This document shows, piece after piece, positions 36,183 to 45,037 of a stretch of DNA of 64,000 bases. The position numbers were made by a program, and so were the translations under genes. Position 1 is the stretch's first letter. The number at the start of each line of letters is the position of its first letter. Under the pieces are notes generated by a model. The model made no database searches and was not told the DNA's origin. It worked only from the letters and a program-made list of their open reading frames with translations. Source of the stretch: Pantanalinema sp. GBBB05 (lineage in GTDB: Bacteria > Cyanobacteriota > Cyanobacteriia > Leptolyngbyales > Leptolyngbyaceae); the NCBI GenBank assembly GCA_016743235.1, contig VRZD01000004.1:1-64000 (forward strand), written 5' to 3'.

Positions 36183-38489
36183 ATGATGGTTCCCAAAAAA
36201 GATGCTTCGGTTGTCGCTCTAGCGTTGATAGTTGCCCTGGCTGCTCCTACTAAGTTGCCCTCTACAACTTTAGGGGGATCTCCAGTATTGGCGCAGGCTC
36301 CCAGCATTTCACCTACTACCACGACCACACCAGATGCCACGGTGCCGAATCCTCCCGCTTCACCTGAGGCAACTACGGCAGCTGAACGATCGACTTCGCC
36401 GGGTAATCCACCCTGGTGGGTCTGGTTGGTTCCCCTCTTGATGATGGCTGGATTGACCTGGTGGGAACGCCGTAGACAACGTCGGGTAGCGGAGCCAACC
36501 GCGAGTGATCGTGCGACACCTCCCCTAGTTCAGGATGCTCCAGAACTATCCCCACCCGTAGTTCCTCCCACTCCCACACCGGAGACTCCGCCAGTCGCCA
36601 CTGAAGTATTTCCAGGAACTCCTCTGCCCCCACTCGGGACACCAACGGTGCCGCCGATCGCCCCTAATGCCGAGCCGCCGGAAATTAGCGAGCCAGCATC
36701 ACCCATCAGTTCAGAAGAAATTATTTCACCCGACACCATTATTCCGGCAGATGAGCCAGTCGTAGAGCCACCGATCGTCGTCAGTGACAGTAAGCCAATT
36801 GTAGAGCCACCATTAGAGGACACACTACCTCAACCGCCGATCGAAGATGAGCCAGTCGTAGAGCCATCGATCGTCGTCAGTGACAGTGCGCCAATTGTAG
36901 AGCCACCATTAGAGGACACACTGCCTGAACCGCCGAGTGCAGCGATCGAAGATGAGCTGCCACCGCCAGCAACACCGGAGACAGTGGAAGTAGAACCTGC
37001 AGCAGAAGTAGTTGAACCTGAACCTGAGCCTGAACCGCTTACAGTGGAATTGTCTGTGGCATTGGCGGGAGCGGAACTGTTAGTCAGTACTCCAGTGGAA
37101 GAGCCTGCTAGCATTGCCGAACCGGATGCGGTGACAGACTCAGACACTGTAACCACCACAGTGCCACCGGAGACGATCGTGCCAGCCGATCAGCCACCAT
37201 TGGAGTCTGGTTTACCGGGAACGGCATGGACATCTGGGGTTGAAGCTCTAGCCTGGACAGAGCAAGCTAATCAAGCAGATGTTCTGCCAGAGCCAATTGC
37301 TCCGGATTTAGCGCAGTCCACTGTAGAGGCGGCTAAGTTTGATGTGGGACAACCGGATCTGAGCCAATCAGCCTTAGCGGCTGTGGATGAAGGTCTGTCG
37401 GAGTTACCAGGCGGCTATGATCAGAGCCAAATTATTTTGATGCCACGTGACCCTCAGTGGGCTTACGCCTATTGGGATACACCGGATGCTCATAAGCAAG
37501 CGCTACGGCAGCAAGGTGGGCAACGGTTAGCGCTACGGCTATACGATGTCACGGGAATCGATTTGAATGAGCAGAATCCACATAATCTTCAGCAGTATGA
37601 GTGTGATGAATTAACCCGCGATTGGCATCTGCCGGTTCCCGTGAGCGATCGCGATTATATTGCTGAGATTGGCTACCTAACTGAGGATGGTCGCTGGTTA
37701 CTGCTGGCGCGATCGGCTCCTGCCCATATGCCACCCCTGTACCCATCGAACTGGTCAGATGAGCAACTACTTACCCTGGCTTGGGATGACGATTTGCGGG
37801 GACGGGTGTTTTTAGATCTGGTGCCACCCGATGCGCCGACCCGGAATCCCAGCCTTTACGAAAAACTGTTTAACCTGTCGCAGGTCGCTGCTGCTCAACG
37901 GTTAGCGGGTTCCCTATATGGCTCGATGCAACCTGGTGTCAGTTCGTTTAGTATGTATCCCTCTGGGGCTGGCATGATGTCGGGAGCCGGAATGATGTCC
38001 GGCGTTGGCATGATGTCTGGAGTCGGCTTATCTGGACTGACCACTTCTGGAGTTGGTATGTCAGGGGTAGGGATGTATAGTACATCCGGTGTGGGTCTTC
38101 TATCGGGACTAACCACCTCTGGCGTTGGCATGTCGGGGGTCGGTATGGGAATGTCGGGCATTGGCATGTCCGGATTCGGCTTAGGCTTTTCGGCTTCTGC
38201 CCCACCGATTCGATCGCGCAAGTTCTGGTTAATTGCCGATGCCGAATTAATTGTCTATGGGGCGACGGAACCGGATGCGACATTAATGATTAGTGGTCGT
38301 CCCATTCAACTCAATCCCGATGGCACATTCCGCCTACAAATGTCATTCCAGGATGGCAAGTTAGATTTCCCAATTTTAGCGATCGCGGCAGACGGCGAAC
38401 AAACGAGATCGATTCACATGGAATTTAACCGCCATACTCCCCATCGCCATACCAATACGAAAGACGATGCTTTTGAGGAATGGTTTTAA
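36183..38489 (+). CDS. DUF4912 protein with Pro/Glu-rich and Gly/Met-rich repeats
   Basis: 768 residues. The N terminus is a signal-like helix (VVALALIVALAAPTKLP) and a second membrane segment (WWVWLVPLLMMAGLTWW, ~77-93). Residues ~100-400 are Pro/Glu/Thr-rich and contain a 32-residue duplication. Around residues 410-560 is a DUF4912 domain (IILMPRDPQWAYAYWDTP; WHLPVPVSDRDYIAEIGYL). A Gly/Met-rich run of SGVGM-like units follows at ~595-670, then a beta-rich C terminus (KFWLIADAELIVYGATEPDA). DUF4912 is of unknown function and occurs mainly in cyanobacteria. A membrane-anchored, extended surface or periplasmic protein is likely. A promoter is visible upstream. Confidence 0.88.
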   Translation: MMVPKKDASVVALALIVALAAPTKLPSTTLGGSPVLAQAPSISPTTTTTPDATVPNPPASPEATTAAERSTSPGNPPWWVWLVPLLMMAGLTWWERRRQRRVAEPTASDRATPPLVQDAPELSPPVVPPTPTPETPPVATEVFPGTPLPPLGTPTVPPIAPNAEPPEISEPASPISSEEIISPDTIIPADEPVVEPPIVVSDSKPIVEPPLEDTLPQPPIEDEPVVEPSIVVSDSAPIVEPPLEDTLPEPPSAAIEDELPPPATPETVEVEPAAEVVEPEPEPEPLTVELSVALAGAELLVSTPVEEPASIAEPDAVTDSDTVTTTVPPETIVPADQPPLESGLPGTAWTSGVEALAWTEQANQADVLPEPIAPDLAQSTVEAAKFDVGQPDLSQSALAAVDEGLSELPGGYDQSQIILMPRDPQWAYAYWDTPDAHKQALRQQGGQRLALRLYDVTGIDLNEQNPHNLQQYECDELTRDWHLPVPVSDRDYIAEIGYLTEDGRWLLLARSAPAHMPPLYPSNWSDEQLLTLAWDDDLRGRVFLDLVPPDAPTRNPSLYEKLFNLSQVAAAQRLAGSLYGSMQPGVSSFSMYPSGAGMMSGAGMMSGVGMMSGVGLSGLTTSGVGMSGVGMYSTSGVGLLSGLTTSGVGMSGVGMGMSGIGMSGFGLGFSASAPPIRSRKFWLIADAELIVYGATEPDATLMISGRPIQLNPDGTFRLQMSFQDGKLDFPILAIAADGEQTRSIHMEFNRHTPHRHTNTKDDAFEEWF
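36750..36935 (+). repeat. 96-bp tandem duplication in the DUF4912 gene
   Basis: Units start at 36750 and 36846 (both gatgagccagtcgtagagcc) and differ at only a few positions, giving nearly two copies of a 32-residue unit with the core SDS-PIVEPPLEDTLP. The high identity suggests a recent duplication. Confidence 0.9.
37963..38193 (+). repeat. Gly/Met-rich SGVGM repeat tract
   Basis: About 75 codons of imperfect 15-bp units encoding SGVGM, SGAGMM, SGLTT and SGIGM. The block LSGLTTSGVGMSGVGM occurs twice. The tract links DUF4912 to the C-terminal beta domain. Confidence 0.9.
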
Positions 38490-38541
38490 CCGTTGCGATT
38501 GGGGTAGGGTGAGCAAATTTGGAGATTAGGCGATCGCGGCT

Positions 38542-38985
38542 TTAACGTGTAGGCGTAATGCTTTGGTGTGAGTTAGCAACACTACTTACAGTTGTTTCCA
38601 ATGTTCCTAACGGGTCAGGTAGCTCTGCTTCTCTACCATAAAAGCTTATATAAATGACATCGCTAGGCGCAAGGGACCGAGGATTAGTTGCCCTAAATCC
38701 ATCCGGTGTTTTTCCGTAGACAATTTCAGTTAACAGCTTGCCAGATTTTTCCTGGCTTTCCACACGCCAGATCTCGTCCATTTCTTGCTCTCCTAGCCTT
38801 TTACTGAAGATAACACTTGAAATTCTTTGTGGGCGCTTTGTCCTTAGTAGGTCATCATGAGTCACCATTTCTAAACTAAAGTATTTTGCACTTGAATTCG
38901 TTACCTTAACCTTCATATATGGACCAGGACATCCTGTAAGTAGGATAGATGAAAAGCAAATTAATAATAGAAGAATCGGTTTCAT
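38542..38985 (-). CDS. Putative lipoprotein, unknown function
   Basis: 147 residues from ATG 38985 (MKPILLLLICFSSILLTGC), a classic lipoprotein signal with Cys at 19. The frame extends to 39033, but the signal peptide decides the start. The mature part has no motif I recognise. The region is more AT-rich and has fewer HIP1-like sites than its surroundings, suggesting transfer. It lies 25 bp downstream of the HEAT-repeat gene on the same strand and is probably co-transcribed with it. Confidence 0.7.
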   Translation of the reverse strand: MKPILLLLICFSSILLTGCPGPYMKVKVTNSSAKYFSLEMVTHDDLLRTKRPQRISSVIFSKRLGEQEMDEIWRVESQEKSGKLLTEIVYGKTPDGFRATNPRSLAPSDVIYISFYGREAELPDPLGTLETTVSSVANSHQSITPTR

Positions 38986-39010
38986 AATCAGATTTGTTTC
39001 AGCGCGATCG

Positions 39011-39562
39011 CTATAGTTCATCGATCTGCTCAATGTCTATACCGTATTCAGCCACAATTCGTTTAATCTCTTCAAATGTCGGCTCGATTTCCCCATCGTA
39101 AACTTTTTCACCGAATCCAAAAGCCACTGCAAAGGGTACACCCCCTAGTTCAAGCAGAGCTGTAAAAGCAGAGCCACGAACATACTCACTTGGATCAGAC
39201 TGTAGCGCTTTGAGTAAAGCTGGATCTAGCCCTTGAGAACGACTGCCAAGCACTAAAGCTGCACATGAGCGGACATCATCATCAGTATCCTCAAGGAGTA
39301 AAGTACGAATTTGGGTACAGATTTCGCCTGCTGGATCACAAGGATAGTGAAATCCTAAGTTTCGGAGTCCATTTAACCGCCAATCTGAATCTGAATCTGA
39401 TAAGCAAGATATAAAAAACTCTTTAGCAGGAAGAGATTTCGATTCAGCTAACTGATGCAACTGACGTTTCAGCATTCTTAATTCTTGCTTATTAAAGTTA
39501 GCAGGATTTGCTCTGGCTATTTGTGCTCGAGCCAAAATCGTTTGAACCTCAATCTCGTTCAT
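39011..39562 (-). CDS. HEAT-repeat-like protein
   Basis: 183 residues. The middle (DSDWRLNGLRNLGFH; TDDDVRSCAALVLGSRSQ; PSEYVRGSAFTALLELGG) has the Asp-x2-Val-Arg and Ala-Leu-Gly spacing of HEAT or PBS-lyase HEAT repeats, three to four units. The C-terminal part (TFEEIKRIVAEYGIDIEQIDEL) is helical. Such small HEAT proteins are binding scaffolds, and some serve as immunity partners of polymorphic toxins, but no toxin is present. It is AT-rich compared with flanking genes. Confidence 0.75.
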   Translation of the reverse strand: MNEIEVQTILARAQIARANPANFNKQELRMLKRQLHQLAESKSLPAKEFFISCLSDSDSDWRLNGLRNLGFHYPCDPAGEICTQIRTLLLEDTDDDVRSCAALVLGSRSQGLDPALLKALQSDPSEYVRGSAFTALLELGGVPFAVAFGFGEKVYDGEIEPTFEEIKRIVAEYGIDIEQIDEL

Positions 39563-39949
39563 GGTGATTTATCTATGCTCAAGTCAGACTATTATAGTTT
39601 CCGCTGAATTAGAGATCGTAGTCAGGATTAGGTGATCGGTCAAAAGCTGATAACTCTGTAAATACAATTGCCAATGCTTGTAACAGCACAACAAGAACTT
39701 GTTTCCGTATAAGCTAAATATTTACTAGAGATTTGTTACTGATAAAAGCTCAATAGTTTTATTGCGATCGCCTCTTAAGATTAGGTCGAGTTTGCAAAAT
39801 CGGCATCTATGGGAAATTACGATGCTTAATGAGTAGAGTCCTTTAAAGAAAGGATTCAGTAGCAAAAAGACAATAAGCAGTACATGGCAGTTTCTTAAGC
39901 TATAAACTGCACTAGGCTAGACCTTAAGCCGCTAATACTATTTTTCTAA
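39563..39949. other. AT-rich gap between tRNA-Arg and the HEAT gene
   Basis: About 390 bp of clearly AT-rich sequence immediately downstream of the tRNA in its transcription direction. I see no integrase remnant, no copy of the tRNA 3' end and no convincing frame. Confidence 0.45.
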
Positions 39950-40022
39950 CGAGCATGGAGGGATTCGAACCCCCGACCCTCAGGACCGGAACCTGATGCT
40001 CTATCCACTGAGCTACATGCCC
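39950..40022 (-). tRNA. tRNA-Arg (anticodon CCG)
   Basis: A full cloverleaf on the minus strand. The acceptor stem is GGGCATG/CATGCTC (one G-U), the D arm GCTC-GAGC, and the anticodon stem TCAGG/CCTGA with loop TTCCGGT (anticodon CCG, reading CGG). The variable region is GGGTC, and the T arm is GGGGG-TTCGAAT-CCCTC. The discriminator is G, and CCA is not encoded, as is common in cyanobacteria. A TATACT at 40040-40035 is a likely -10. The AT-rich islet at 38.5-39.9 kb lies at its 3' side. Confidence 0.97.
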
Positions 40023-40087
40023 TCGTACCGTGTCAGTATAACATCTTCATCGAGACAACGGATAATTTCGGTCAATTGTTCTGCGAA

Positions 40088-40915
40088 TTATTCGTCATCG
40101 TCCTCACGAGTTCCCCGTTTGAAGAATTTACAAATGCCGCGTTTCGAGGATTTGATAAAGTCACATAGCTCACGCACCGCTGCAGAATCAAAATCGTGTT
40201 CTAGGCGATCGACCGCTTGCGACACATTCAAACCTGATTGGTACAACACTCGGAAGGCTTGCTTCAGTTGGCGACGATCGTCCGCACTAAACCCGGCTCG
40301 TCGCAGTCCCACCACATTCAAGCCCATGATCGTATTCGGGCTAACACTGCGAGTCATACAAAATGGAGGCACATCCTTTTGAATTGCCGATCCCCCCGTC
40401 ATCATCACTAACCGACCGACTCGGGTGAATTGATGGATTAGACAATTGCCACTAATAAAGGCGCGATCGCCAACTTCTGCATATCCCGCCACCAACGCTC
40501 CATTCGAGAGAATCACCTGATTACCTAAGCGGGCATTGTGGGCAACGTGACTAAACGCCATCAGCAGACAGCCATCTCCCAATTCAGTGACACTATTTGC
40601 TTTTGTGCCCCGATGAATCGTAACTCCTTCCCGAATCACGCATTGCCGACCAATCTGGACGTAACTCACGGCATCCTGAAAAGCGAGATCCTGCGGTAAA
40701 TCCCCTAATACCGCACCAGAATGGATGTGACAGTCAGTCCCAACCGTGGTGTAGGGCAGGATTGTGACATGGTGATCGATCGTCGTGTTGTCGCCAATCT
40801 TCACATCGCGATCAATATAGGAAAACGCCCCAATTTTTACTCCAGATCCTAATTCTGCTCTGGGGTCAACTACTGCGGTGGGATGAATGTCCACGAAAAT
40901 CCTGTCCTTCGTCAT
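40088..40915 (-). CDS. LpxA-type acyl-[ACP]-UDP-GlcNAc acyltransferase (paralogue 1)
   Basis: 275 residues of left-handed beta-helix hexapeptide repeats (AELGSGVKIGAFSYIDRDVKIG) plus the helical C terminus of LpxA (VVGLRRAGFSADDRRQLKQA). The putative catalytic His126 lies in FSHVAHNARLG, matching His125 of E. coli LpxA. LpxA acylates UDP-GlcNAc, the first step of lipid A synthesis. A second gene, in the lpxC-fabZ-lpxA-lpxB operon at 51986, encodes a paralogue of the same length. This copy has the more E. coli-like GLNVVGLRRAGF segment. The ATG at 40915 is preferred; the frame to 40948 runs through a tandem repeat. Confidence 0.85.
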   Translation of the reverse strand: MTKDRIFVDIHPTAVVDPRAELGSGVKIGAFSYIDRDVKIGDNTTIDHHVTILPYTTVGTDCHIHSGAVLGDLPQDLAFQDAVSYVQIGRQCVIREGVTIHRGTKANSVTELGDGCLLMAFSHVAHNARLGNQVILSNGALVAGYAEVGDRAFISGNCLIHQFTRVGRLVMMTGGSAIQKDVPPFCMTRSVSPNTIMGLNVVGLRRAGFSADDRRQLKQAFRVLYQSGLNVSQAVDRLEHDFDSAAVRELCDFIKSSKRGICKFFKRGTREDDDE

Positions 40916-40916
40916 G

Positions 40917-40938
40917 CCTATAGGGTATAGGGTACAGG
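40917..40938. repeat. CCCTATA/CCCTGTA-type short repeat
   Basis: CCTATAGGGTATAGGGTACAGG, just upstream of the lpxA paralogue start; it is the reverse complement type of the repeat at 31236-31262. Confidence 0.6.
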
Positions 40939-40948
40939 CTGGTGGCAA

Positions 40949-41704
40949 CTATTGAGTAGGTGGATTGAAGTCCAAGGCGATCGCATCAGCGGACAGAGCA
41001 GGTTCTTGAGGAGATTGGGCAGTAATTTGAGGCCCTTCAGGTGGCGCGATCGTATCCTTAACTGTGCTTGCGGGGGCAGCTGGGCTAGGAGGATTGGTGG
41101 ATTGAGGCGATGGTGATTTCGGTGTGGATGGGTTTACCGCCACATAAGCCTCCACAGCTTGAATTTGAGCGGCTGGATCGATCGCTACCCAATCATCAGC
41201 AGCCTGACGTAAAAGTTCAAAATGCAAATGCGGACCCGTCACACCACCCGTACTACCAACTAAACCAATCACCTGCCGCGCTTTCACCGGATCATTTACC
41301 TTCACTATCACTTCTGACAAGTGAGCATAGAGCGTCTGATACTTGCCATCGGCATATTCCAGAATCACCGTGTTGCCATAACCATCTAGCCATCCTGCTT
41401 GCTTCACCCAACCAGAGTGCGCGGCTAGGGCTGGCATACCTTCCGGTGCCCCTAAATCAATCCCAGAATGCAGCCGTCGATCGCCATAAATCGGATGGGT
41501 GCGCCAGCCAAAGTTACTGGTAACCGGCACGACCTCGGGTAAGGGGTAATAGAAATCAACATCTTTGGGATCGGGGACATAGCGCGAATCGGCTGGCGCT
41601 AAGCTCCATGCCCACTGTTCGAGGGTACTTCTGGCTCCCCAAGCGGCTCCAGCGCAAACTAAACAGATCAGGCTAATTCCAACCACCAATAGCCATTGAT
41701 TCAT
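40949..41704 (-). CDS. M23 (LytM-type) metallopeptidase
   Basis: 251 residues: an N-terminal membrane anchor or signal (WLLVVGISLICLVCAGAAWG), then the peptidase domain. Zinc and catalytic residues are all present: His79 and Asp83 (RLHSGIDLGAP), His128 (LYAHLSE), and His159/His161 (GPHLHFELL). The C-terminal ~65 residues are Pro/Ser-rich. M23 enzymes cut peptidoglycan cross-bridges, and intact catalytic residues argue for an active enzyme. It lies 33 bp upstream of the LpxA paralogue, so envelope genes may be co-transcribed. Confidence 0.93.
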   Translation of the reverse strand: MNQWLLVVGISLICLVCAGAAWGARSTLEQWAWSLAPADSRYVPDPKDVDFYYPLPEVVPVTSNFGWRTHPIYGDRRLHSGIDLGAPEGMPALAAHSGWVKQAGWLDGYGNTVILEYADGKYQTLYAHLSEVIVKVNDPVKARQVIGLVGSTGGVTGPHLHFELLRQAADDWVAIDPAAQIQAVEAYVAVNPSTPKSPSPQSTNPPSPAAPASTVKDTIAPPEGPQITAQSPQEPALSADAIALDFNPPTQ

Positions 41705-41750
41705 GGGGAGATCTATTACCGAGAACTACATAGCCCTTGACATAAGAGCA

Positions 41751-41770
41751 CCCCCCTATCTCTAGGGGGG
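41751..41770. repeat. GC-rich hairpin between argC and M23 gene
   Basis: CCCCCCTA-TCTC-TAGGGGGG: a perfect 8-bp stem with a 4-nt loop, followed by more G-rich sequence (41771-41781). There is no T-run, but it could end argC transcription. Confidence 0.5.
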
Positions 41771-41845
41771 CGAGGGGGGGGAGATCTCGGGGAAAACCTG
41801 AGATTACACCCATAATAGTACAAAGGTTCTAGTTTGAATAGTCCC

Positions 41846-42904
41846 TTAGGGATAAAATGCCAGTTTTGGGAGCCCTAAGGTTTCTTCCCAGCCCATCATC
41901 AAGTTCACACACTGAATCGCTTGACCCGCCTGCCCTTTCATCAGGTTATCGATCGCTGACATCACAATTACTCGCGCGGTGCGGGGATCAACTTCCAAAC
42001 CGATGTAACACAGATTCGTCCCCGTTGCCCATTTGGTTTGGGGATAAATGCCACTCGGCAGCACTCTCACCCAAGGCGAACTGCGGTAGAAGGCGCTGTA
42101 AATGGTCAGCAAATCTTCTCGTACCAGTCCAGGATCGCGGAGGGTCGCATAGACAGTAGCCAGAATCCCCCGAGGCATGGGAATTAGATGAGGCGTAAAT
42201 TGGACTAATACTTCATGTCCAGCCAAATCGCTACAAACTTGTTCAATTTCTGGGGTGTGGCGATGCCGGGCAACGTTATAAGCCCCTAGAGAGCTATCAG
42301 CTTCTGCCAGCAACATATTGGTTTTCGCCTGCCGTCCACCGCCCGAAGTCCCTGATTTAGCATCAATAATGGCGGTTTCTGGGACAATCAACCCTTGTTT
42401 GAGCAGGGGAGAGAGCGCTAGTAAGCTAGCTGTGGGATAACAACCAGGGCAGCCAATTAACTGAGCCCCGATAATGCGATCGCGGTACAGTTCTGGCAAG
42501 CCGTAGACAGCAGTTTCTGCAACTGCTTGATCAGTGCGTTCGACCCCATACCAAGAGGTATAAATCCCTAATTCAGAGAAGCGATAATCCGCCGACAAGT
42601 CTAATACCTTGCAACCTTTCTCCAGCAGAGTTGGAGCCATTTTGCAGGCTAACCCATTGGGGAGTGAAAGAAAGACAATCTGGCAACGATCGGCAATCTG
42701 CTCCAGATCAATGGGTTCGATCGGTTGCTGAATTTGATGCCCCAAATGGGGATACAGGTCAGAAAAGGACTGCCCTGCACTGCTTTCTCCACCTAAATAC
42801 ACCAACTCCAGATAGGGGTGATCCATCAGAAGCCGTACCAACTGCACACCGCCATACCCCGAAGCGCCAACTATACCAACGGGTACGCGTCCCAAATCCC
42901 CCAT
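41846..42904 (-). CDS. argC: N-acetyl-gamma-glutamyl-phosphate reductase
   Basis: 352 residues. The NADP-binding loop is [17 protein letters not shown] (residues 10-26) and the catalytic Cys155 lies in [12 protein letters not shown]. ArgC reduces N-acetyl-glutamyl-phosphate to the semialdehyde in arginine synthesis. It stands alone, without other arg genes, as is normal in cyanobacteria, where the pathway is scattered. The ATG at 42904 matches the family start ([13 protein letters not shown]). Confidence 0.97.
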   Translation of the reverse strand: MGDLGRVPVGIVGASGYGGVQLVRLLMDHPYLELVYLGGESSAGQSFSDLYPHLGHQIQQPIEPIDLEQIADRCQIVFLSLPNGLACKMAPTLLEKGCKVLDLSADYRFSELGIYTSWYGVERTDQAVAETAVYGLPELYRDRIIGAQLIGCPGCYPTASLLALSPLLKQGLIVPETAIIDAKSGTSGGGRQAKTNMLLAEADSSLGAYNVARHRHTPEIEQVCSDLAGHEVLVQFTPHLIPMPRGILATVYATLRDPGLVREDLLTIYSAFYRSSPWVRVLPSGIYPQTKWATGTNLCYIGLEVDPRTARVIVMSAIDNLMKGQAGQAIQCVNLMMGWEETLGLPKLAFYP

Positions 42905-43042
42905 GATGCTTTACCTTCTTACAGGTTGATTCACACAACTTTGCTGCATTGTAGTACCGGGGCAAGAATTTGGGTAGGAGCAACAAGGCTTCTCTCAGGA
43001 ATCCTTCATGTTTTTCACCGTCCAGTGCTTAGCGGTCTCATC

Positions 43043-43094
43043 TTCCCAATCTCCCTCACCTCCCTCATCTCTTGAGCCTCCCTCATCTCTCCTA
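43043..43094. repeat. CT-rich repeat arm upstream of ribBA
   Basis: Tandem CTCCCTCA/TCTC units between divergent argC and ribBA. CCTCCCTCATCTCTCCTA (43077-43094) is identical to 9382-9399 in mutL. The ribBA promoter and leader must lie around it. No FMN riboswitch is visible. Confidence 0.65.
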
Positions 43095-43119
43095 AAGGGA
43101 CTAGAATTTAAACGTATGA

Positions 43120-44862
43120 GTGAATTTAAAGAAACTTTACGGTGCCACAGCGTTGAGCGTTTCTAGTGTCGATATATCTCAAGCAGTTCCGTTTCAATTT
43201 GATGACATTGAAGCGGCATTAGCAGACTTAAAAGCGGGTCGTGCGATCGTCGTGGTCGATGATGAAAACCGCGAAAATGAAGGTGATCTGATCTGTGCGG
43301 CACAGTTCGCGACTCCCGATCTGATTAACTTCATGGCAGTGTACGCCCGAGGTTTGATTTGTCTAGCCATGACCGGAACCCGGTTAGACGAACTCGATTT
43401 GCCGTTGATGGTGAGCAAGAACACGGATAGTAACCAAACAGCGTTCACAGTCAGTATTGATGCCTCACCTAGCGCTGGAGTTACGACTGGGATTTCAGCC
43501 GACGATCGCGCCCGAACCATTCAAATTGCGATTAATCCCTCTACCCATCCCGATGATCTGCGCCGACCAGGACATGTCTTCCCGATCCGGGCACGAGACG
43601 GGGGTGTCCTCAAACGCGCCGGTCATACAGAAGCTGCCGTTGATCTAGCCCGACTCGCTGGACTTTACCCGGCAGGAGTCATTTGTGAGATTCAGAATGC
43701 GGACGGGTCAATGGCACGCTTGCCCGAACTGATTGAGTATGCCCATACTCATCAACTCAAAATTATTAGCATTGCCGATCTGATCAGTTATCGTCTGCAA
43801 CATGAACGGTTTGTTTGTCGAGAGACAGTCGCAGACTTACCGTCACAATTTGGACAATTCCAGATTTATGGCTACCGGAATTTGCTGGATAACTCTGAAC
43901 ATGTAGCGATCGTGAAAGGAGATCCCGCCACGTTCAAAGATCACCCCGTAATGGTTCGAGTCCACTCAGAATGCCTGACAGGGGATGCTTTAGGCTCCTT
44001 ACGCTGTGATTGCCGGATGCAACTGCAGGCTGCCCTGAAGATGATTGAAAATGCGGGTATGGGAGTTGTTGTCTACCTGAAACAAGAAGGACGCGGGATT
44101 GGCTTAGTCAATAAGCTGAAAGCTTACTCCCTGCAAGATATGGGACTGGATACTGTTGAAGCCAATGAACGCCTGGGGTTTCCAGCGGATTTAAGAGACT
44201 ACGGGGTAGGCGCTCAAATCCTGAATGATTTAGGCGTGAAACAATTGCGGCTGGTGACGAATAATCCACGTAAGATCGCCGGGCTGAAAGGTTATGGGTT
44301 AGAAATGGTCGATCGCGTCCCACTTTTAATCGAAGCCACCTCGTACAATTCTGGCTATTTAGCGGCTAAGGCAGAAAAGTTAGGGCACTGGTTCCTCCGC
44401 AGCTATTTGGTAACGATCGCGCTGCAATGGGATGACGAACCGCTATCAGTATCGGAACGCTACAATCGCCTGGAAACCTTACGGCATCTGGCAAAAGATC
44501 AGGAGCTATTGTTGCAGGAAGAAGTTCGTCCTGTTGCCGTAGCGTTGTTCGGCAGTTCTGCCTTAATCGCGCATCTAGGTTTTGAGCAATCGGTGATTAA
44601 CGATCCGGAGTGGTATCGGTTGCCTGAACATCCCTATGTGCAAGCGATCGCCCATATCCTTGATCAATTAGTCACCTTACCCCATCTGAACCAACTCACC
44701 TTTATTGTTTCGGCTGGCTCTGATCCACTGACTGGGTTGCAGGTACAACTCGATCGTCAACAGTTCTCCTTCCAGCAACCCCCTTCATCCATTTTTGGCA
44801 ACCTGGATACCCAAATCGTCTATAGCTTTATGGCTGAATCCCAATCCCACGTGTCGTCCTAA
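43120..44862 (+). CDS. ribBA: RibBA: DHBP synthase / GTP cyclohydrolase II
   Basis: 580 residues, a fused enzyme that feeds both branches of riboflavin synthesis. The RibB half has [13 protein letters not shown] (47-57) and [12 protein letters not shown]. The RibA half has the zinc cysteines Cys285, Cys296 and Cys298 ([16 protein letters not shown]) and [13 protein letters not shown]-terminal extension of ~140 residues past the cyclohydrolase is usual in cyanobacteria. It starts with GTG 43120; an overlapping ATG at 43116 gives only a short frame. Confidence 0.96.
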   Translation: MNLKKLYGATALSVSSVDISQAVPFQFDDIEAALADLKAGRAIVVVDDENRENEGDLICAAQFATPDLINFMAVYARGLICLAMTGTRLDELDLPLMVSKNTDSNQTAFTVSIDASPSAGVTTGISADDRARTIQIAINPSTHPDDLRRPGHVFPIRARDGGVLKRAGHTEAAVDLARLAGLYPAGVICEIQNADGSMARLPELIEYAHTHQLKIISIADLISYRLQHERFVCRETVADLPSQFGQFQIYGYRNLLDNSEHVAIVKGDPATFKDHPVMVRVHSECLTGDALGSLRCDCRMQLQAALKMIENAGMGVVVYLKQEGRGIGLVNKLKAYSLQDMGLDTVEANERLGFPADLRDYGVGAQILNDLGVKQLRLVTNNPRKIAGLKGYGLEMVDRVPLLIEATSYNSGYLAAKAEKLGHWFLRSYLVTIALQWDDEPLSVSERYNRLETLRHLAKDQELLLQEEVRPVAVALFGSSALIAHLGFEQSVINDPEWYRLPEHPYVQAIAHILDQLVTLPHLNQLTFIVSAGSDPLTGLQVQLDRQQFSFQQPPSSIFGNLDTQIVYSFMAESQSHVSS

Positions 44863-44977
44863 CTGTCCCAGTAGACAAAGTGGACCATTGAAGAATGAGA
44901 TTATCTACAGCTTTTACGGTCTAGTACCTGAGGAGGATCAAGAACCAGCCTGACCGCAGATGAAGTTTTGCGAATTC

Positions 44978-45008
44978 AATATATGAACACCTGTTCAGAC
45001 GTTATAGT
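44978..45008 (+). promoter_or_regulatory. SmtB-type metal operator and smtA promoter
   Basis: TGAACA-CC-TGTTCA (44984-44997) is a perfect inverted repeat in the 12-2-12 frame of ArsR/SmtB sites; the Synechococcus smt operator has ATGAACA...TTCAGAT. A -10-like TATAGT lies at 45003-45008, so a bound repressor would cover the promoter. A partial second site (TGAACA, 45008-45013) follows. Confidence 0.75.
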
Positions 45009-45037
45009 GAACATACGTTGAATTGAGGTTGAAAGCA

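Noticed and set aside
37895..38283. Minus-strand frames over the Gly/Met repeats
   Set aside because: Pro/Asp/Met repeats produced by reading the tandem DNA backwards.
39563..39949. Integrase remnant or attachment-site repeat beside tRNA-Arg
   Set aside because: No copy of the tRNA 3' end and no integrase-like frame in the flanking AT-rich DNA.
42905..43119. FMN riboswitch upstream of ribBA
   Set aside because: No RFN element motifs; the gap is mostly CT-rich repeat.
44863..44977. smtB next to smtA
   Set aside because: No ArsR-family frame on either strand between ribBA and smtA.
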